NCBI GenBank assembly: GCA_024275575.1
Contig: JAJRYV010000086.1
Coordinates: 1 to 43,437 of the forward strand
Direction of reading: 5' to 3'
DNA from: a bacterium
GTDB lineage: Bacteria > Zhuqueibacterota > Zhuqueibacteria > Zhuqueibacterales > Geothermadaptataceae
DNA length: 43,437 nt
Shown here: positions 27,248 to 36,458 of the stretch, piece by piece
Layout of the letters: each line of letters begins with the position of its first letter
Position numbering within the stretch: position 1 is the stretch's first letter
Notes under the pieces: generated by a model
What the model saw: only the letters and a program-made list of their open reading frames with translations
Databases searched by the model: none
What the model was told of the DNA's origin: nothing
Translations under genes and position numbers: made by a program

Positions 27248-28339
27248 ATGGCACGGAAGAAAAAAAATACCCGGGACAACAGATTTATATTTCTGCTTTT
27301 CACTTTGATTTTGTCAGGAATTTTGCTTGTTGTTGCCATCAAAACCAATTCACTGCCAGTGGATTTGCTGAAAAAAAAGCCGGCCCCGAAAGCACAATTT
27401 TTTCCTCTCGCAAACGAATTTTTGCATATTTTAGCCGGTTTTAACATCCCGGGAAATACGGCACAGGTACAAAACACGAATTTGCGTATATTGGTTCCTC
27501 AACACATTCATCCGGCAGCAGTTTACGCTTCATTTTCACAACTGATTTTGCAAAAAGGCGGCACGATCCTCAACGGCAGACAAACCGGCCGCGCCGGCGC
27601 CGCGCAGTTGGAATTCACTTATAAAACCAAACAGGCGTACATCATCGATTTTTTGATCGACCGTAAAAAAACAACCGGCCCCAGAATCGCGATCGTCATC
27701 GATGATTTTGGTTATAAACGCGGTGAGGTCATTCGTCAACTGATCGACTTCCCCTATGAAATCACCTACGCTGTTATCCCCGGTCTGGCAAAATCGGGCG
27801 AAATAGCCAACGAACTTTACCAGCGTAACAAAACGGTTTTTATCCACCTGCCGATGGAACCGATGCAGGGGCGGGTAGAATCGGGCGGTTACACGCTTTT
27901 TACCAATTTACCGGAAGATGAAATTCGCAAGCGGGTGCGCAAAGCCATAACCGCCATACCGCATGCCATTGGATTAAATAATCACATGGGGTCGAAAGCA
28001 ACGGCCGATTCTGCAACCATGGCCGCAGCACTCGATGAAATTAAAAAAGCCAAGCTGCAATTCCTCGATAGCCGCACCTCGCCACACACAGTAGCCTTCG
28101 CTTTAGCGACAGAAAAAAAAATCCCTGCTTTCCTCAACAACACTTTCATCGATGCGGTGGATGAAAAAACAGCGATCGAAGAAAAATTGCAGCGTCTCGC
28201 AAAGCTGGCAAAAAAAGACGGCTTTGCCATCGGTATCGGTCATCCGCGCAGCAAAACCATTGCGGTTCTCAAAGAAATGATACCTGAGTTGGCCAGGCAG
28301 GGATTTGTTTTTATCGCGCTTAATCCACAAAGTTTGTGA
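27248..28339 (+). CDS. Divergent polysaccharide deacetylase (YibQ family)
   Basis: The 363-residue protein has an N-terminal membrane anchor (about residues 12-32) and a periplasmic domain. The C-terminal 220 residues are the divergent polysaccharide deacetylase domain: RIAIVIDDFGYKRGEVIRQL with the metal-binding DD, then FIHLPMEPM, LNNHMGSKATAD with the histidine ligand, and LDSRTSPHT. These are the marks of the YibQ/DUF610 group in the NodB-like fold. Family members occur near cell-division or envelope genes, for example downstream of envC in E. coli, and may act on peptidoglycan or another glycan; the substrate is unproven. The middle region (about 60-140) is a small additional domain. GGGGAAACT supplies the ribosome site. 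Confidence 0.88.
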   Translation: MARKKKNTRDNRFIFLLFTLILSGILLVVAIKTNSLPVDLLKKKPAPKAQFFPLANEFLHILAGFNIPGNTAQVQNTNLRILVPQHIHPAAVYASFSQLILQKGGTILNGRQTGRAGAAQLEFTYKTKQAYIIDFLIDRKKTTGPRIAIVIDDFGYKRGEVIRQLIDFPYEITYAVIPGLAKSGEIANELYQRNKTVFIHLPMEPMQGRVESGGYTLFTNLPEDEIRKRVRKAITAIPHAIGLNNHMGSKATADSATMAAALDEIKKAKLQFLDSRTSPHTVAFALATEKKIPAFLNNTFIDAVDEKTAIEEKLQRLAKLAKKDGFAIGIGHPRSKTIAVLKEMIPELARQGFVFIALNPQSL

Positions 28340-28671
28340 CTGTTCGGCCAATCTGCCTGGTGGAACTTATCTCCTGCATGTCATTTACAGTATCCGGGTT
28401 CTATTCCCCCGGGAATTTTCTGGTGATGAAATCGGGGATTTAAATCACTGGATGGTATTTTTTTTGGTAAAAAGTATGAATTTTTCGGATTAAATCATTA
28501 ACTTTTCGTGTTGAAAGCAGCACAAATTCAAAGAGTTACGACAATTGCACATTCGATAAACTGCTTGCTTGTTGCGAAAAAAATCGCTATCGTTTTTGCG
28601 AAATAAGCTGTTATTTTTCAGTTTATTTTAATTTACTGTTGCCTATAAAATTTCTGCCAATGAGGTTGTGA
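28340..28671. other. Intergenic region without a gene
   Basis: These 332 bases between the deacetylase and the nuclease genes hold only short ORFs lacking a protein pattern. The upstream end can be read as LPGGTYLLHV, faintly like a sorting-domain end, but too short to claim. The second half is AT-rich and probably carries the promoter for the next gene. Confidence 0.4.
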
Positions 28672-29253
28672 ATGTTAGTTGAAGTCAAGGTCGATCGTGT
28701 AACTTTGGACACCGCATCAAACCGGTTCGTCGTCATCCTGCGCGACGAGGTCAACCATCGCTGGTTGCCAATTGTTGTTGGCTCACCGGAAGCGCAGGCA
28801 ATCGCTTTGCAGCTTGAGGATATCGATCCACCACGGCCATTGACCCACGATCTCATAAAAAATATGCTCGATACGGTCGATGTTCGGGTATCGCGCATCG
28901 TGGTCAATGATTTACGTGAAAATACCTATTTCGCCCAGATCGGCTTGCATGTTAAAAACGGCAACAGGGAAGTGGATGCACGACCCAGCGATGCTATTGC
29001 ACTGGCGCTGCGCACCAATTCACCCATATTCGTCGATGACAAAGTGATGAAGAGTGCGGCTGTCTTCGAACATGAACCCGAGATCGACATCTCCAATCTC
29101 GAGGAAGAACTGCCGCCGATGGATAAACTGGAAAGCCTGAATCTGGAACTCGAACGCGCTGTTGCCCAGGAACGATATGAGGATGCGGCAAAACTGCGTG
29201 ATCAAATTAACGAACTCATTCACGAACGCGATAAGGGGCAGAACAAAAACTAA
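28672..29253 (+). CDS. Bifunctional nuclease family protein with UVR motif
   Basis: The 193-residue protein carries the DUF151/bifunctional nuclease domain (about 1-135). Its conserved parts are LPIVVGSPEAQAIALQLE, RPLTHDLIKNML and DARPSDAIALALRTNSPIFV. A C-terminal UVR motif (about 150-188) reads ERYEDAAKLRDQINEL and resembles the UvrB/UvrC contact helix. BFN family members are reported to have RNase and DNase activity in plants and to respond to stress; in bacteria their role is not settled. The UVR motif suggests binding to a partner such as a repair or Clp-type protein. It is soluble, with no signal peptide. A strong terminator follows, so it may be transcribed alone. Confidence 0.92.
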   Translation: MLVEVKVDRVTLDTASNRFVVILRDEVNHRWLPIVVGSPEAQAIALQLEDIDPPRPLTHDLIKNMLDTVDVRVSRIVVNDLRENTYFAQIGLHVKNGNREVDARPSDAIALALRTNSPIFVDDKVMKSAAVFEHEPEIDISNLEEELPPMDKLESLNLELERAVAQERYEDAAKLRDQINELIHERDKGQNKN

Positions 29254-29274
29254 TACACAATTTTTTATAAACAG

Positions 29275-29305
29275 AGCACAATCAGACAGGTTGTGCTTTT
29301 TTTTT
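29275..29305 (+). terminator. Rho-independent terminator after the bifunctional nuclease gene
   Basis: AGCACAA (29275-29281) pairs with TTGTGCT (29291-29297) around a 9-base loop, followed by nine T through 29305. It lies 21 bases after the stop codon of the nuclease gene. Confidence 0.85.
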
Positions 29306-29400
29306 GGAGGGGAGAGATTTGCCAGCTTAGAATTGTCATTTTAGTCAAGCATAATTTAACTTCTTATTTACTCTGATGAAATATTTATGGAGGATTGGTC

Positions 29401-31056
29401 ATGAAACTACGGTTTGTATTCATCCTGTTAATCGCCGCCCTCGCCGCCTGTTCAAAACCACAAGACCCGGCGATGAAAATCGCGCCGGATATCGAAAAAA
29501 GGCTGGCAAAATTCGCCGAGGTCGATATTACTGCCGACATTTCTTTTCTGCCGCAAAATGAACAAAAGGCCTTACACAAAATCATCGCTGCCAGCCGCTA
29601 TATGCAAGATATTTTTCTGCGCCAAGTGTGGCAGGGCAACCCACAAATGCTGAAAAAGCTGGCCAGGGCTTCGGATAGCAAAAGCAAAGCCGCACTTGCC
29701 TATTTTAAAATCATGGCCGGACCATGGGACCGCCTGCTGGCGCATGAGCCGTTTATCGGCAGCATGGAGAAACCCCACGGATCAGGTTATTACCCCGAAA
29801 ATATGACAAAAGAAGAATTTGAGAAATTTGTGGCAACAACGACAGCCGTGGAACAGGAAAAATTGAAAAACCTGTGCACTATCGTTAGCCGGCAGGACGG
29901 CAAACTGGTCGCAATACCTTATTCGCAACAATTCAAAGAATTTCTCGAACCCGCCGCCGCATTGCTCAGGGAAGCAGCCGGGTTGACGGAAAATGCAACA
30001 TTGAAAGATTACCTCATCAAACGCGCCGCCGCTTTTGCCAGCGACGATTACTACGAAAGCGACATGGCGTGGATGGATATCGACAGTCCGGTCGAAGTGA
30101 CCATCGGCCCCTACGAAGTTTATGAGGACGGCCTTTTCGGTTATAAAGCCGCCTTCGAAAGCTTCGTCACTGTCGCTGATCCGGAAGCCGGCAAAAAATT
30201 GTCAGTTTACAAATCCTGGCTGTCCAAAATGGAGGCCAACCTGCCAATTCCGGATCCGATGAAAAATTTTAACCGTGGCAGCGAATCACCCATCCGGGTC
30301 GTCGATGAAGTTTTCACCGCCGGTGATACGCGGGCGGGAGTGCAGACCATCGCTTTCAATTTGCCCAATGACGAAAAAGTACGCGAGGCCAAAGGCAGTA
30401 AGAAAGTCATTTTACGCAATGTGCTCATGGCCAAATACGAAAAAATTTTGCAACCCATCGCTGCGCGTTTTGTCGCTGATGAGCAATTGGCCCATCTTTC
30501 TCCGCAAGCCTTCACCAATAATGTCCTGTTCCACGAACTCTCGCATGGCCTCGGCCCCGGGAAAATTAAGAAAAATGGCAAAGAAACTGAAGTGCGCTTT
30601 GAGCTGAAAGACCTGTACAGCGCCTGCGAAGAGGCCAAGGCCGATGTGATGGGGATTTATAACCTGTTGTTTATGCAGGAAAAAGGCGTCATGCCGGCAT
30701 CGCTGTACAAAAGTACGGCCGTCACTTATCTTGCCGGATTATTTCGCTCGGTACGTTTTGGTGCGACGGAAGCACACGGCCGCGGTGTGGCACTGCAAAT
30801 CTCATATTTATTGCAAAAACAAGCGATCACTGTGGATGCGAAAAGCGGCAAATTCGCTGTTAATTTCGAAAAATTTCCCGATGGCATCCGCGCGATCGTC
30901 CGGGATTTGTGCGTCCTGCAAGGCTATGGTGATTATGACGGCACGAAAGCGATGTTTGAAAAATACGCTGTTCTCGATACTGTGCTGGCGCAAAAACTGG
31001 AGACTTTAGATGATATCCCGGTCGATATTGTGCCTCATTATCCACTGGCTGATTAA
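29401..31056 (+). CDS. M49-like (dipeptidyl-peptidase III-related) zinc lipoprotein
   Basis: The chosen start is the ATG at 29401, 7 bases after GGAGG (29389-29393), giving a clean signal peptide and lipobox LAALAAC. An upstream TTG at 29395 is less likely. The 551-residue protein resembles dipeptidyl-peptidase III. It has a zinc motif HELSHGLGPG (H378, E379, H382) and a second-site EEAKADVMG with E410/E411. True M49 enzymes have a longer HExxxH motif (HELLGH) and EECRAE, so this belongs to the DPP3-like bacterial branch with HExxH. Residues 220-260 hold DSPVEVTIGPYEVYEDGLFG, also typical. It probably acts as a peptidase, and lipid anchoring would place it outside the cytoplasm, unlike classical DPP III. 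Activity is inferred. Confidence 0.85.
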   Translation: MKLRFVFILLIAALAACSKPQDPAMKIAPDIEKRLAKFAEVDITADISFLPQNEQKALHKIIAASRYMQDIFLRQVWQGNPQMLKKLARASDSKSKAALAYFKIMAGPWDRLLAHEPFIGSMEKPHGSGYYPENMTKEEFEKFVATTTAVEQEKLKNLCTIVSRQDGKLVAIPYSQQFKEFLEPAAALLREAAGLTENATLKDYLIKRAAAFASDDYYESDMAWMDIDSPVEVTIGPYEVYEDGLFGYKAAFESFVTVADPEAGKKLSVYKSWLSKMEANLPIPDPMKNFNRGSESPIRVVDEVFTAGDTRAGVQTIAFNLPNDEKVREAKGSKKVILRNVLMAKYEKILQPIAARFVADEQLAHLSPQAFTNNVLFHELSHGLGPGKIKKNGKETEVRFELKDLYSACEEAKADVMGIYNLLFMQEKGVMPASLYKSTAVTYLAGLFRSVRFGATEAHGRGVALQISYLLQKQAITVDAKSGKFAVNFEKFPDGIRAIVRDLCVLQGYGDYDGTKAMFEKYAVLDTVLAQKLETLDDIPVDIVPHYPLAD

Positions 31057-31072
31057 TTTTTTTTGACAACAT

Positions 31073-31106
31073 CCCACCTGCCGTCTTTGCGGGGGCGGCT
31101 GGTGGG
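31073..31106. terminator. GC-rich hairpin between convergent genes
   Basis: CCCACCTGCCG (31073-31083) and CGGCTGGTGGG (31096-31106) pair with one mismatch and a 12-base loop. It lies between the convergent M49-like and histidine kinase genes, where a shared terminator would fit. There is no U-tract directly after it on either strand, so it may not be an intrinsic terminator. Confidence 0.45.
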
Positions 31107-31146
31107 GGCTTTAATCCATATGCTGCAAAAGATTTTACAGGCAAAC

Positions 31147-33312
31147 TCAGTTTTTATTCTGCGCTAAACATTCGACCATTGCAGCATCCAGCAGTTTCGG
31201 GTTCAATGGTTTGGTCACATATTCATCCATTCCCGAGGCAAGGCATTCTTCGCGATCCCCTTTCATCGCATTGGCTGTGAGCGCGATGATGGGAATCCGG
31301 TGGCCATCGCCCTCTTCCAGTTTGCGAATTTCCCGCGTTGCTTCAAGGCCATCCATCTCCGGCATCTGCATGTCCATCAGAATGATATCATATTCATTTT
31401 CGCGGAATGCATTAACCGCCAGCTCACCATTTTCCACAATAGTCACCTTATGGCCATTTTTCTCGAGCAGTTTGCACGCCAGCTTCTGATTGATCACATT
31501 ATCTTCCGCAACGAGAATATTGAGCTCCTTCAGCTTTTCCCCGATACTGCCGGTTTTTATCTCCTCGATGGTTGTCGTTTCCGCCTGTTGCTCTGAATGT
31601 TGCAGACGTGCCGTAAACCAGAATGTTGAGCCCTTGCCGATTTCACTGTTGACGCCGACTTCGCCGCCCATCATCGCAGCAAGTTGTTTGGAAATGGTCA
31701 GCCCCAGCCCAGTGCCGCCAAATTTTCTCGTCGTTGAGCTGTCCACCTGGGAGAAACTTTCAAATATGCGATCCTGTTTATCTTTTGGGATGCCGATGCC
31801 GCTATCGATAACTTCGAACTTGACCAGACTGCTTTTTTCATCAGACTTCACTAAGGTGCAATGAAATTTTATCGAGCCTTTCTCGGTAAACTTCACCGCG
31901 TTGGAGGCAAAATTGAGAATGAGCTGGCGAATACGTGTCGGATCGCCTTTGACGGCTCGCGGCACCTCTTCGGCAATTTCAATATTGAGTTTCAGCCCTT
32001 TTTCTTCAATTTTTTGCAGAATGATATTCGCAGACCGACGAATGGTGGTCTCCAGATTAAAATCGATATTTTCCAGCTCCAGTTTTCCCGCCTCGATTTT
32101 TGAAAAATCGAGAATATCATTGATCAAATGCAGTAATGATTCCGCACTTTCCAGGGCGATTTCAGCGTATTCGACTTGCTCTTCATCCAGCTTCGTGTTG
32201 AGCAGCAGGCGGTTCATACCGATGACACCGTTCAACGGTGTGCGGATTTCGTGGCTCATGACGGCGAGAAAACGGCTCTTCGCCAGCGCTGCCTCTTCTG
32301 CGGCGATCTTGGCGATTTCCAGCTCGCCAACAGCCATATTAAGCTCTGTTGTCTGTTCCTCGTTCGCCAGTTTTGCCGCTTCGATTTCTTCGACGTATTG
32401 CAGGAGTTCATCCTCGGCTAACCGCAATGCTGCGATGTTCCGTGTAATGATGGAATAGGCGAGAAAATTTTCACTGGCATCTTTGATTGTCGTAATCGTC
32501 GACCATGTAGGTACCAGCTCATTTTTGGCAGAGATAAAATTAAGTTCAACCTCGATATTTTCATTTTGTGGGTCATTCTCTATTGAGCTTAGAAAGGACT
32601 TGCTGAAATCCTCCTCGTTCAGGAAATCAGGTAAGGGGCGCTGTAAAATTTGTGCTTTATCTGCCGCAGAATAGCCCAGGTTTGTCAACCAGATCTGATT
32701 GATGTAGATTATCCTAAAATTTTGATCGATAAAACAGAGAGAATCGACGGCATTCTCCACCGCCAGAAAGAGTAAATCAGCCTCCGGCTGTTGCAACGGC
32801 ACATTTGAAAATACCACACGTTCTGCACTTTGAAATTTGATTGTCTGAACGATGAAATACCACAGCAGCAGCATCGCCGGTAAAAGCTGCAGCGCCTCAA
32901 ATTGCCAGATTATCATCGATGCGAACAATAAAATTGACCAGTTTACACCGAGATAAAGACGAAATAAACGCTGTTGTGCTAAAAAGACGCCAGCAATCAC
33001 GATGAAAATAATCGTGTAGATAAAATAGGAAAGCGGCATTGCCAGCGCACTGATCAGCAGCAAATGCAATCCCGTCGCACCGGCGATCAGCAAATGCCTC
33101 AGTTTTAATCGGGGTAGAAATCTCCTCGCCCAGGCTGTCAGTTTTTGCCGCAGCAGCGGAACAAAAAATAGTGAAATAACCCCGAGTTGAAAACCATAAT
33201 AATAACCGAGTTCTTTAAGGTAGAAAGCCGAAACAAAAAGATAGAACAGGCTGGCATGCGATGCATTTTTTCGCGCCTGTTGCGGATCGAACTTCATTCC
33301 TTTTTTCTCCAT
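31147..33312 (-). CDS. Membrane hybrid histidine kinase with PAS and receiver domains
   Basis: The 721-residue protein has an N-terminal part with five or six hydrophobic segments (about 20-160), then a PAS domain (about 182-295), and a coiled coil (about 300-345). The phosphoacceptor helix reads [15 protein letters not shown] with H354. The ATPase domain (about 460-575) has [26 protein letters not shown] and [11 protein letters not shown]. The receiver (about 597-715) has VAEDNVINQ, phospho-aspartate D647 in [11 protein letters not shown] and the lysine in VTKPL. This is the BarA/ArcB-like hybrid layout without a phosphotransfer domain, so an external Hpt protein would be needed. The membrane part resembles no named sensor domain. 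A second in-frame ATG six codons later (33297) is also possible. No linked regulator is adjacent. Confidence 0.92.
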   Translation of the reverse strand: MEKKGMKFDPQQARKNASHASLFYLFVSAFYLKELGYYYGFQLGVISLFFVPLLRQKLTAWARRFLPRLKLRHLLIAGATGLHLLLISALAMPLSYFIYTIIFIVIAGVFLAQQRLFRLYLGVNWSILLFASMIIWQFEALQLLPAMLLLWYFIVQTIKFQSAERVVFSNVPLQQPEADLLFLAVENAVDSLCFIDQNFRIIYINQIWLTNLGYSAADKAQILQRPLPDFLNEEDFSKSFLSSIENDPQNENIEVELNFISAKNELVPTWSTITTIKDASENFLAYSIITRNIAALRLAEDELLQYVEEIEAAKLANEEQTTELNMAVGELEIAKIAAEEAALAKSRFLAVMSHEIRTPLNGVIGMNRLLLNTKLDEEQVEYAEIALESAESLLHLINDILDFSKIEAGKLELENIDFNLETTIRRSANIILQKIEEKGLKLNIEIAEEVPRAVKGDPTRIRQLILNFASNAVKFTEKGSIKFHCTLVKSDEKSSLVKFEVIDSGIGIPKDKQDRIFESFSQVDSSTTRKFGGTGLGLTISKQLAAMMGGEVGVNSEIGKGSTFWFTARLQHSEQQAETTTIEEIKTGSIGEKLKELNILVAEDNVINQKLACKLLEKNGHKVTIVENGELAVNAFRENEYDIILMDMQMPEMDGLEATREIRKLEEGDGHRIPIIALTANAMKGDREECLASGMDEYVTKPLNPKLLDAAMVECLAQNKN

Positions 33313-33675
33313 TTTGCAAAGATAGAGTTTTTAATTGCAGCGCTTTATTTTGTATTCGGCGTAATATTGATCAGGCATGAAATTAATTATAAAAAGTCAT
33401 TTGAATTTGTACCGATAACACGGCTTCACTCATTTTGCCGTAAACAATCTGCACTAAACCGATCCAAATCAAAATTACTTTATCTGATAACAGGGTGAAT
33501 TGGAGTAAATTCATCCACTTAATTATAGCTTGCGGATAAACACTGCAACCGCTATATTAGGGCGTTTTACGTTCAGGACGGAATTCATGCAGCCTGTTTC
33601 GACCAGCCACGCACCGAAATTATATCACCCTAAATCAAATATATCGAACAACTTCAACTAAACACGAGCCTGTTT
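33313..33675. other. Divergent intergenic region without a gene
   Basis: These 363 bases separate the histidine kinase gene from the AmpG-like gene, and should hold both promoters. Short ORFs that overlap the kinase start have no protein-like pattern. I saw no strong repeat or RNA. Confidence 0.45.
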
Positions 33676-35553
33676 GTGAAAAATTCATCAAAAGCTGCGC
33701 AAAAAAATCCCTGGCTATGGGTGCCGAGCCTCTACTATGCTGAAGGTTTGCCCTATGTTCTCGTCATGATCGTGTCGGTGATCATGTATAAACGATTGGG
33801 CGTATCCAACACCGATATCGCCCTTTACACCAGTTGGCTTTATCTGCCGTGGACCATCAAACCGTTGTGGAGCCCTCTTGTCGACGCCTTGCGTACAAAG
33901 CGATTATGGATCATCACAATGCAGCTTATCATCGGTGCCGGGCTTGGCGGCATCGCCCTGACGATTCCCGCGCCGGCTTTTTTTAAACTGACGCTGGCTT
34001 TTTTCTGGCTGCTGGCTTTCAGCTCCGCTACGCACGATATCGCGGCTGATGGCTTTTACATGCTCGGATTATCGGATCACGATCAGGCTTGGTTCGTCGG
34101 CATTCGCAGCACGTTTTATCGTCTGGCGATGATCACCGGGCAAGGTTTGCTGATCATTCTCGCCGGATTTATCGAAACGCGTACGGGGCCGGCGCCGGCT
34201 GAGTTTACCATCGTTACCCAGCCGGGTCGGGCAACCATTCATATGGTAGCTCCTGATTCGCTGCAAATTTCTGCGGAAGCAAGGGATGTAAGCATTCATC
34301 ACTATCCGGAAAAACCGGTGATTTCCACAGACTTAATGCTGCAAAACGAAGTTGATTCACTGATTAATTTTGCTCAAAGCTGGAACTTGCAGCATGGATT
34401 TACCAAGGGAGAGACAACAGCCGAGATTATTTCCAGGCAGGAAAAGCAGACGCCGTCATGGTTTGAAGACTTCATCGCAATACCGCTGGAGCATTTCCTG
34501 CGCGCTCATTGGGGGCAGCAAAGTCTCGTATCCAGTCGTGATAATCGTGTGGGCAGAGCACAACTGGTCTATCTTTATTTATCAAATGAACCGCCGGCCG
34601 GGGAAGAAATCGTCGTCAATTTCGGCCGTGGCGCCGGTGATAAGAGCTTTGTCGTCATCGAGGGATCGCGCTTTACCATTACACAGGAAAACTGGCAACG
34701 ACCCAGTCTTGCCGTCATTCAAATCGACGCCAAATTGCAAACTGCTTCACAGGCACATTTTATCGCCCGCGGCGGCAATATCCGGCTGGCATGGGTCGTA
34801 ACCTTTGCCGTTCTGGCCGCACTGTTCATTTTCTTTTTAATCTACCACAAATTTATGCTGCCCTACCCGGACAGCGATCGCGCAAGCGGGCAGGCATCAA
34901 ATATTTTCAGTGAATTTTTTACGACTTTCGCCACATTTTTTAGCAAAAAAGGTATCCTCGCCACCCTCGCTTTTCTGCTCTTTTACCGCTTCGCCGAAGC
35001 GCAGTTGGCCAAACTGGCCGCACCGTTTCTGCTCGATCTACCGGATGCCGGTGGTCTGGGGCTCACCACCGGACAATTGGGATTTGTTTACGGGACTGTC
35101 GGCGTTCTTTGCCTGGTGCTGGGCGGCCTGCTGGGAGGGTTTCTCGCAGCGCGCAACGGCCTGAAATACTGGGTGTGGTGGATGGTTCTGGCGATCAACG
35201 CGCCCAATGCAGTTTATATCTACCTGTCGCAAGCCATGCCGCAAAATGTATTGCTCATCAATCTCGCTGTCGGCATTGAACAGTTTGGTTATGGGTTTGG
35301 CTTCACAGCCTACATGCTGTACATGATTCACGCTTCCGAGGGCGAGCACAAGACCGCGCATTTTGCCATTTGTACCGGATTCATGGCGCTCGGTATGATG
35401 CTGCCGGGCATGCTGAGTGGCTGGCTGCAGGAAATCATCGGTTATCAGCACTTTTTTATCTGGGTTGTCATCGCTACGATTCCCAGCTTTATCGCTACAA
35501 AATTTATCTTCATCGATGCTGATTTCGGTAGAAAAAGGAGCAGGGAATCATGA
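33676..35553 (+). CDS. AmpG-like MFS permease with a large extracytoplasmic insertion
   Basis: The 625-residue protein starts at GTG. It has the AmpG/acetyl-CoA transporter-type MFS pattern: NPWLWVPSLYYAEGLPYVLV in the first helix, LYLPWTIKPLWSPLVD in the second, and THDIAADGF in the fourth. Five helices are visible to about residue 166. Then comes a hydrophilic stretch of about 200 residues (about 167-367) with no membrane helix, and then seven more helices. With a cytoplasmic N-terminus the insert falls in the loop between helices 5 and 6, outside the inner membrane. AmpG normally lacks it and has about 490 residues. Its likely role is uptake of muropeptides, suggested by the downstream NamZ gene. 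The insert's function is unknown. The next gene overlaps this stop codon as ATGA. Confidence 0.87.
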   Translation: MKNSSKAAQKNPWLWVPSLYYAEGLPYVLVMIVSVIMYKRLGVSNTDIALYTSWLYLPWTIKPLWSPLVDALRTKRLWIITMQLIIGAGLGGIALTIPAPAFFKLTLAFFWLLAFSSATHDIAADGFYMLGLSDHDQAWFVGIRSTFYRLAMITGQGLLIILAGFIETRTGPAPAEFTIVTQPGRATIHMVAPDSLQISAEARDVSIHHYPEKPVISTDLMLQNEVDSLINFAQSWNLQHGFTKGETTAEIISRQEKQTPSWFEDFIAIPLEHFLRAHWGQQSLVSSRDNRVGRAQLVYLYLSNEPPAGEEIVVNFGRGAGDKSFVVIEGSRFTITQENWQRPSLAVIQIDAKLQTASQAHFIARGGNIRLAWVVTFAVLAALFIFFLIYHKFMLPYPDSDRASGQASNIFSEFFTTFATFFSKKGILATLAFLLFYRFAEAQLAKLAAPFLLDLPDAGGLGLTTGQLGFVYGTVGVLCLVLGGLLGGFLAARNGLKYWVWWMVLAINAPNAVYIYLSQAMPQNVLLINLAVGIEQFGYGFGFTAYMLYMIHASEGEHKTAHFAICTGFMALGMMLPGMLSGWLQEIIGYQHFFIWVVIATIPSFIATKFIFIDADFGRKRSRES

Positions 35554-36458
35554 GAATCCGTTTGTTAAGAGATACGGATATCGAGAATATTCTGGCCTTG
35601 TGGAACCGGCATGCCGGATTTGACCAACTGACGCCGGAATTACTGGAAGAAAAAATCTGGGATGATGCGGACTATTTGAATGATCTGGCGCTGGTTGTTG
35701 AGCATCGTGGGCAAGTGATTGCGTTCGCTTTTGCCGTCATCCGGCCGCTGCAAAACTCGCCGGTGGGATACATCAAAATGCTGGTCGTCGATCGACGCTT
35801 TCAATGTCGCGGTATCGGCCGGCGTCTGCTTGAAACGCTGGAAAAGCGCCTTCTCGAACGGCAGGTTCACAGCGTGCGTATTGCCGAATCCGCGCCCAAC
35901 TATCTCACCCCCGGACTGGACCCCCGCTATACGCGGGCAATGGTGCTTTTCGAAAAAAACGGCTACAAACGGTTCAAGGAAACATGGAATCTTGAGGCTG
36001 ATCTGGCAAGACAGGATTTTACGACAACAGAAGCTGAAAAAGCGCTTGCAGGAAAAGGCATTAAAGTGCGTCGGGGCTGCTCCGATGACTCAGCGTCATT
36101 GGCCGCGCTTTTGCAGAAAACCGGCTGGACTGCCTGGGCCGGCGCCATCAAAAATGCATTCGCCAGCGAACCGGTGAATTTGCACCTGGCGATCAAAAAA
36201 CAAAACATCATTGCGTTTGCTGCGCACAATACCAACAACTATAATACGGGCTGGTTCGGCCCCGTGGCCACTCTCGATGAATGCCGCGGACTCAACCTGT
36301 GTTCGGTTTTATTGCACCGTTGCCTGCGGGATATAAAAGACAACGGCCACCGTTTCGCCATCATTCCCTGGGCGAATCCGGTATCATTTTATCTGCACCA
36401 CTGCGGCGCTGAAGTTTCCCGTGTCTTTTATCGTTATGAAAAACTCTTGGCAAAATAA
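35550..36458 (+). CDS. Double GNAT-domain acetyltransferase
   Basis: The ATG overlaps the permease stop codon by four bases, implying coupled translation. The 302-residue protein has two GNAT units. The first (about 1-150) has a good acetyl-CoA-binding motif A, IKMLVVDRRFQCRGIGRRLL (QCRGIG at 85-90). The second (about 165-302) keeps the beta pattern (FGPVATLDECRGLNLCSVLL) but a weaker loop, so it may be a structural or substrate domain. Lying between an AmpG-like permease and NamZ, it may acetylate a muropeptide or amino sugar, but the substrate is not evident. The stop codon TAA directly abuts the first ATG of the next gene. Confidence 0.85.
   Translation: MRIRLLRDTDIENILALWNRHAGFDQLTPELLEEKIWDDADYLNDLALVVEHRGQVIAFAFAVIRPLQNSPVGYIKMLVVDRRFQCRGIGRRLLETLEKRLLERQVHSVRIAESAPNYLTPGLDPRYTRAMVLFEKNGYKRFKETWNLEADLARQDFTTTEAEKALAGKGIKVRRGCSDDSASLAALLQKTGWTAWAGAIKNAFASEPVNLHLAIKKQNIIAFAAHNTNNYNTGWFGPVATLDECRGLNLCSVLLHRCLRDIKDNGHRFAIIPWANPVSFYLHHCGAEVSRVFYRYEKLLAK

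Noticed and set aside
28305-28493. Possible sorting-domain remnant reading LPGGTYLLHV after the deacetylase gene
   Set aside because: Only ten residues resemble the consensus, with no upstream NPFNP-like sequence in any frame.
34069-36238. Minus-strand ORFs across the AmpG/GNAT genes
   Set aside because: They mirror the coding frames of real genes and have no protein-like features.
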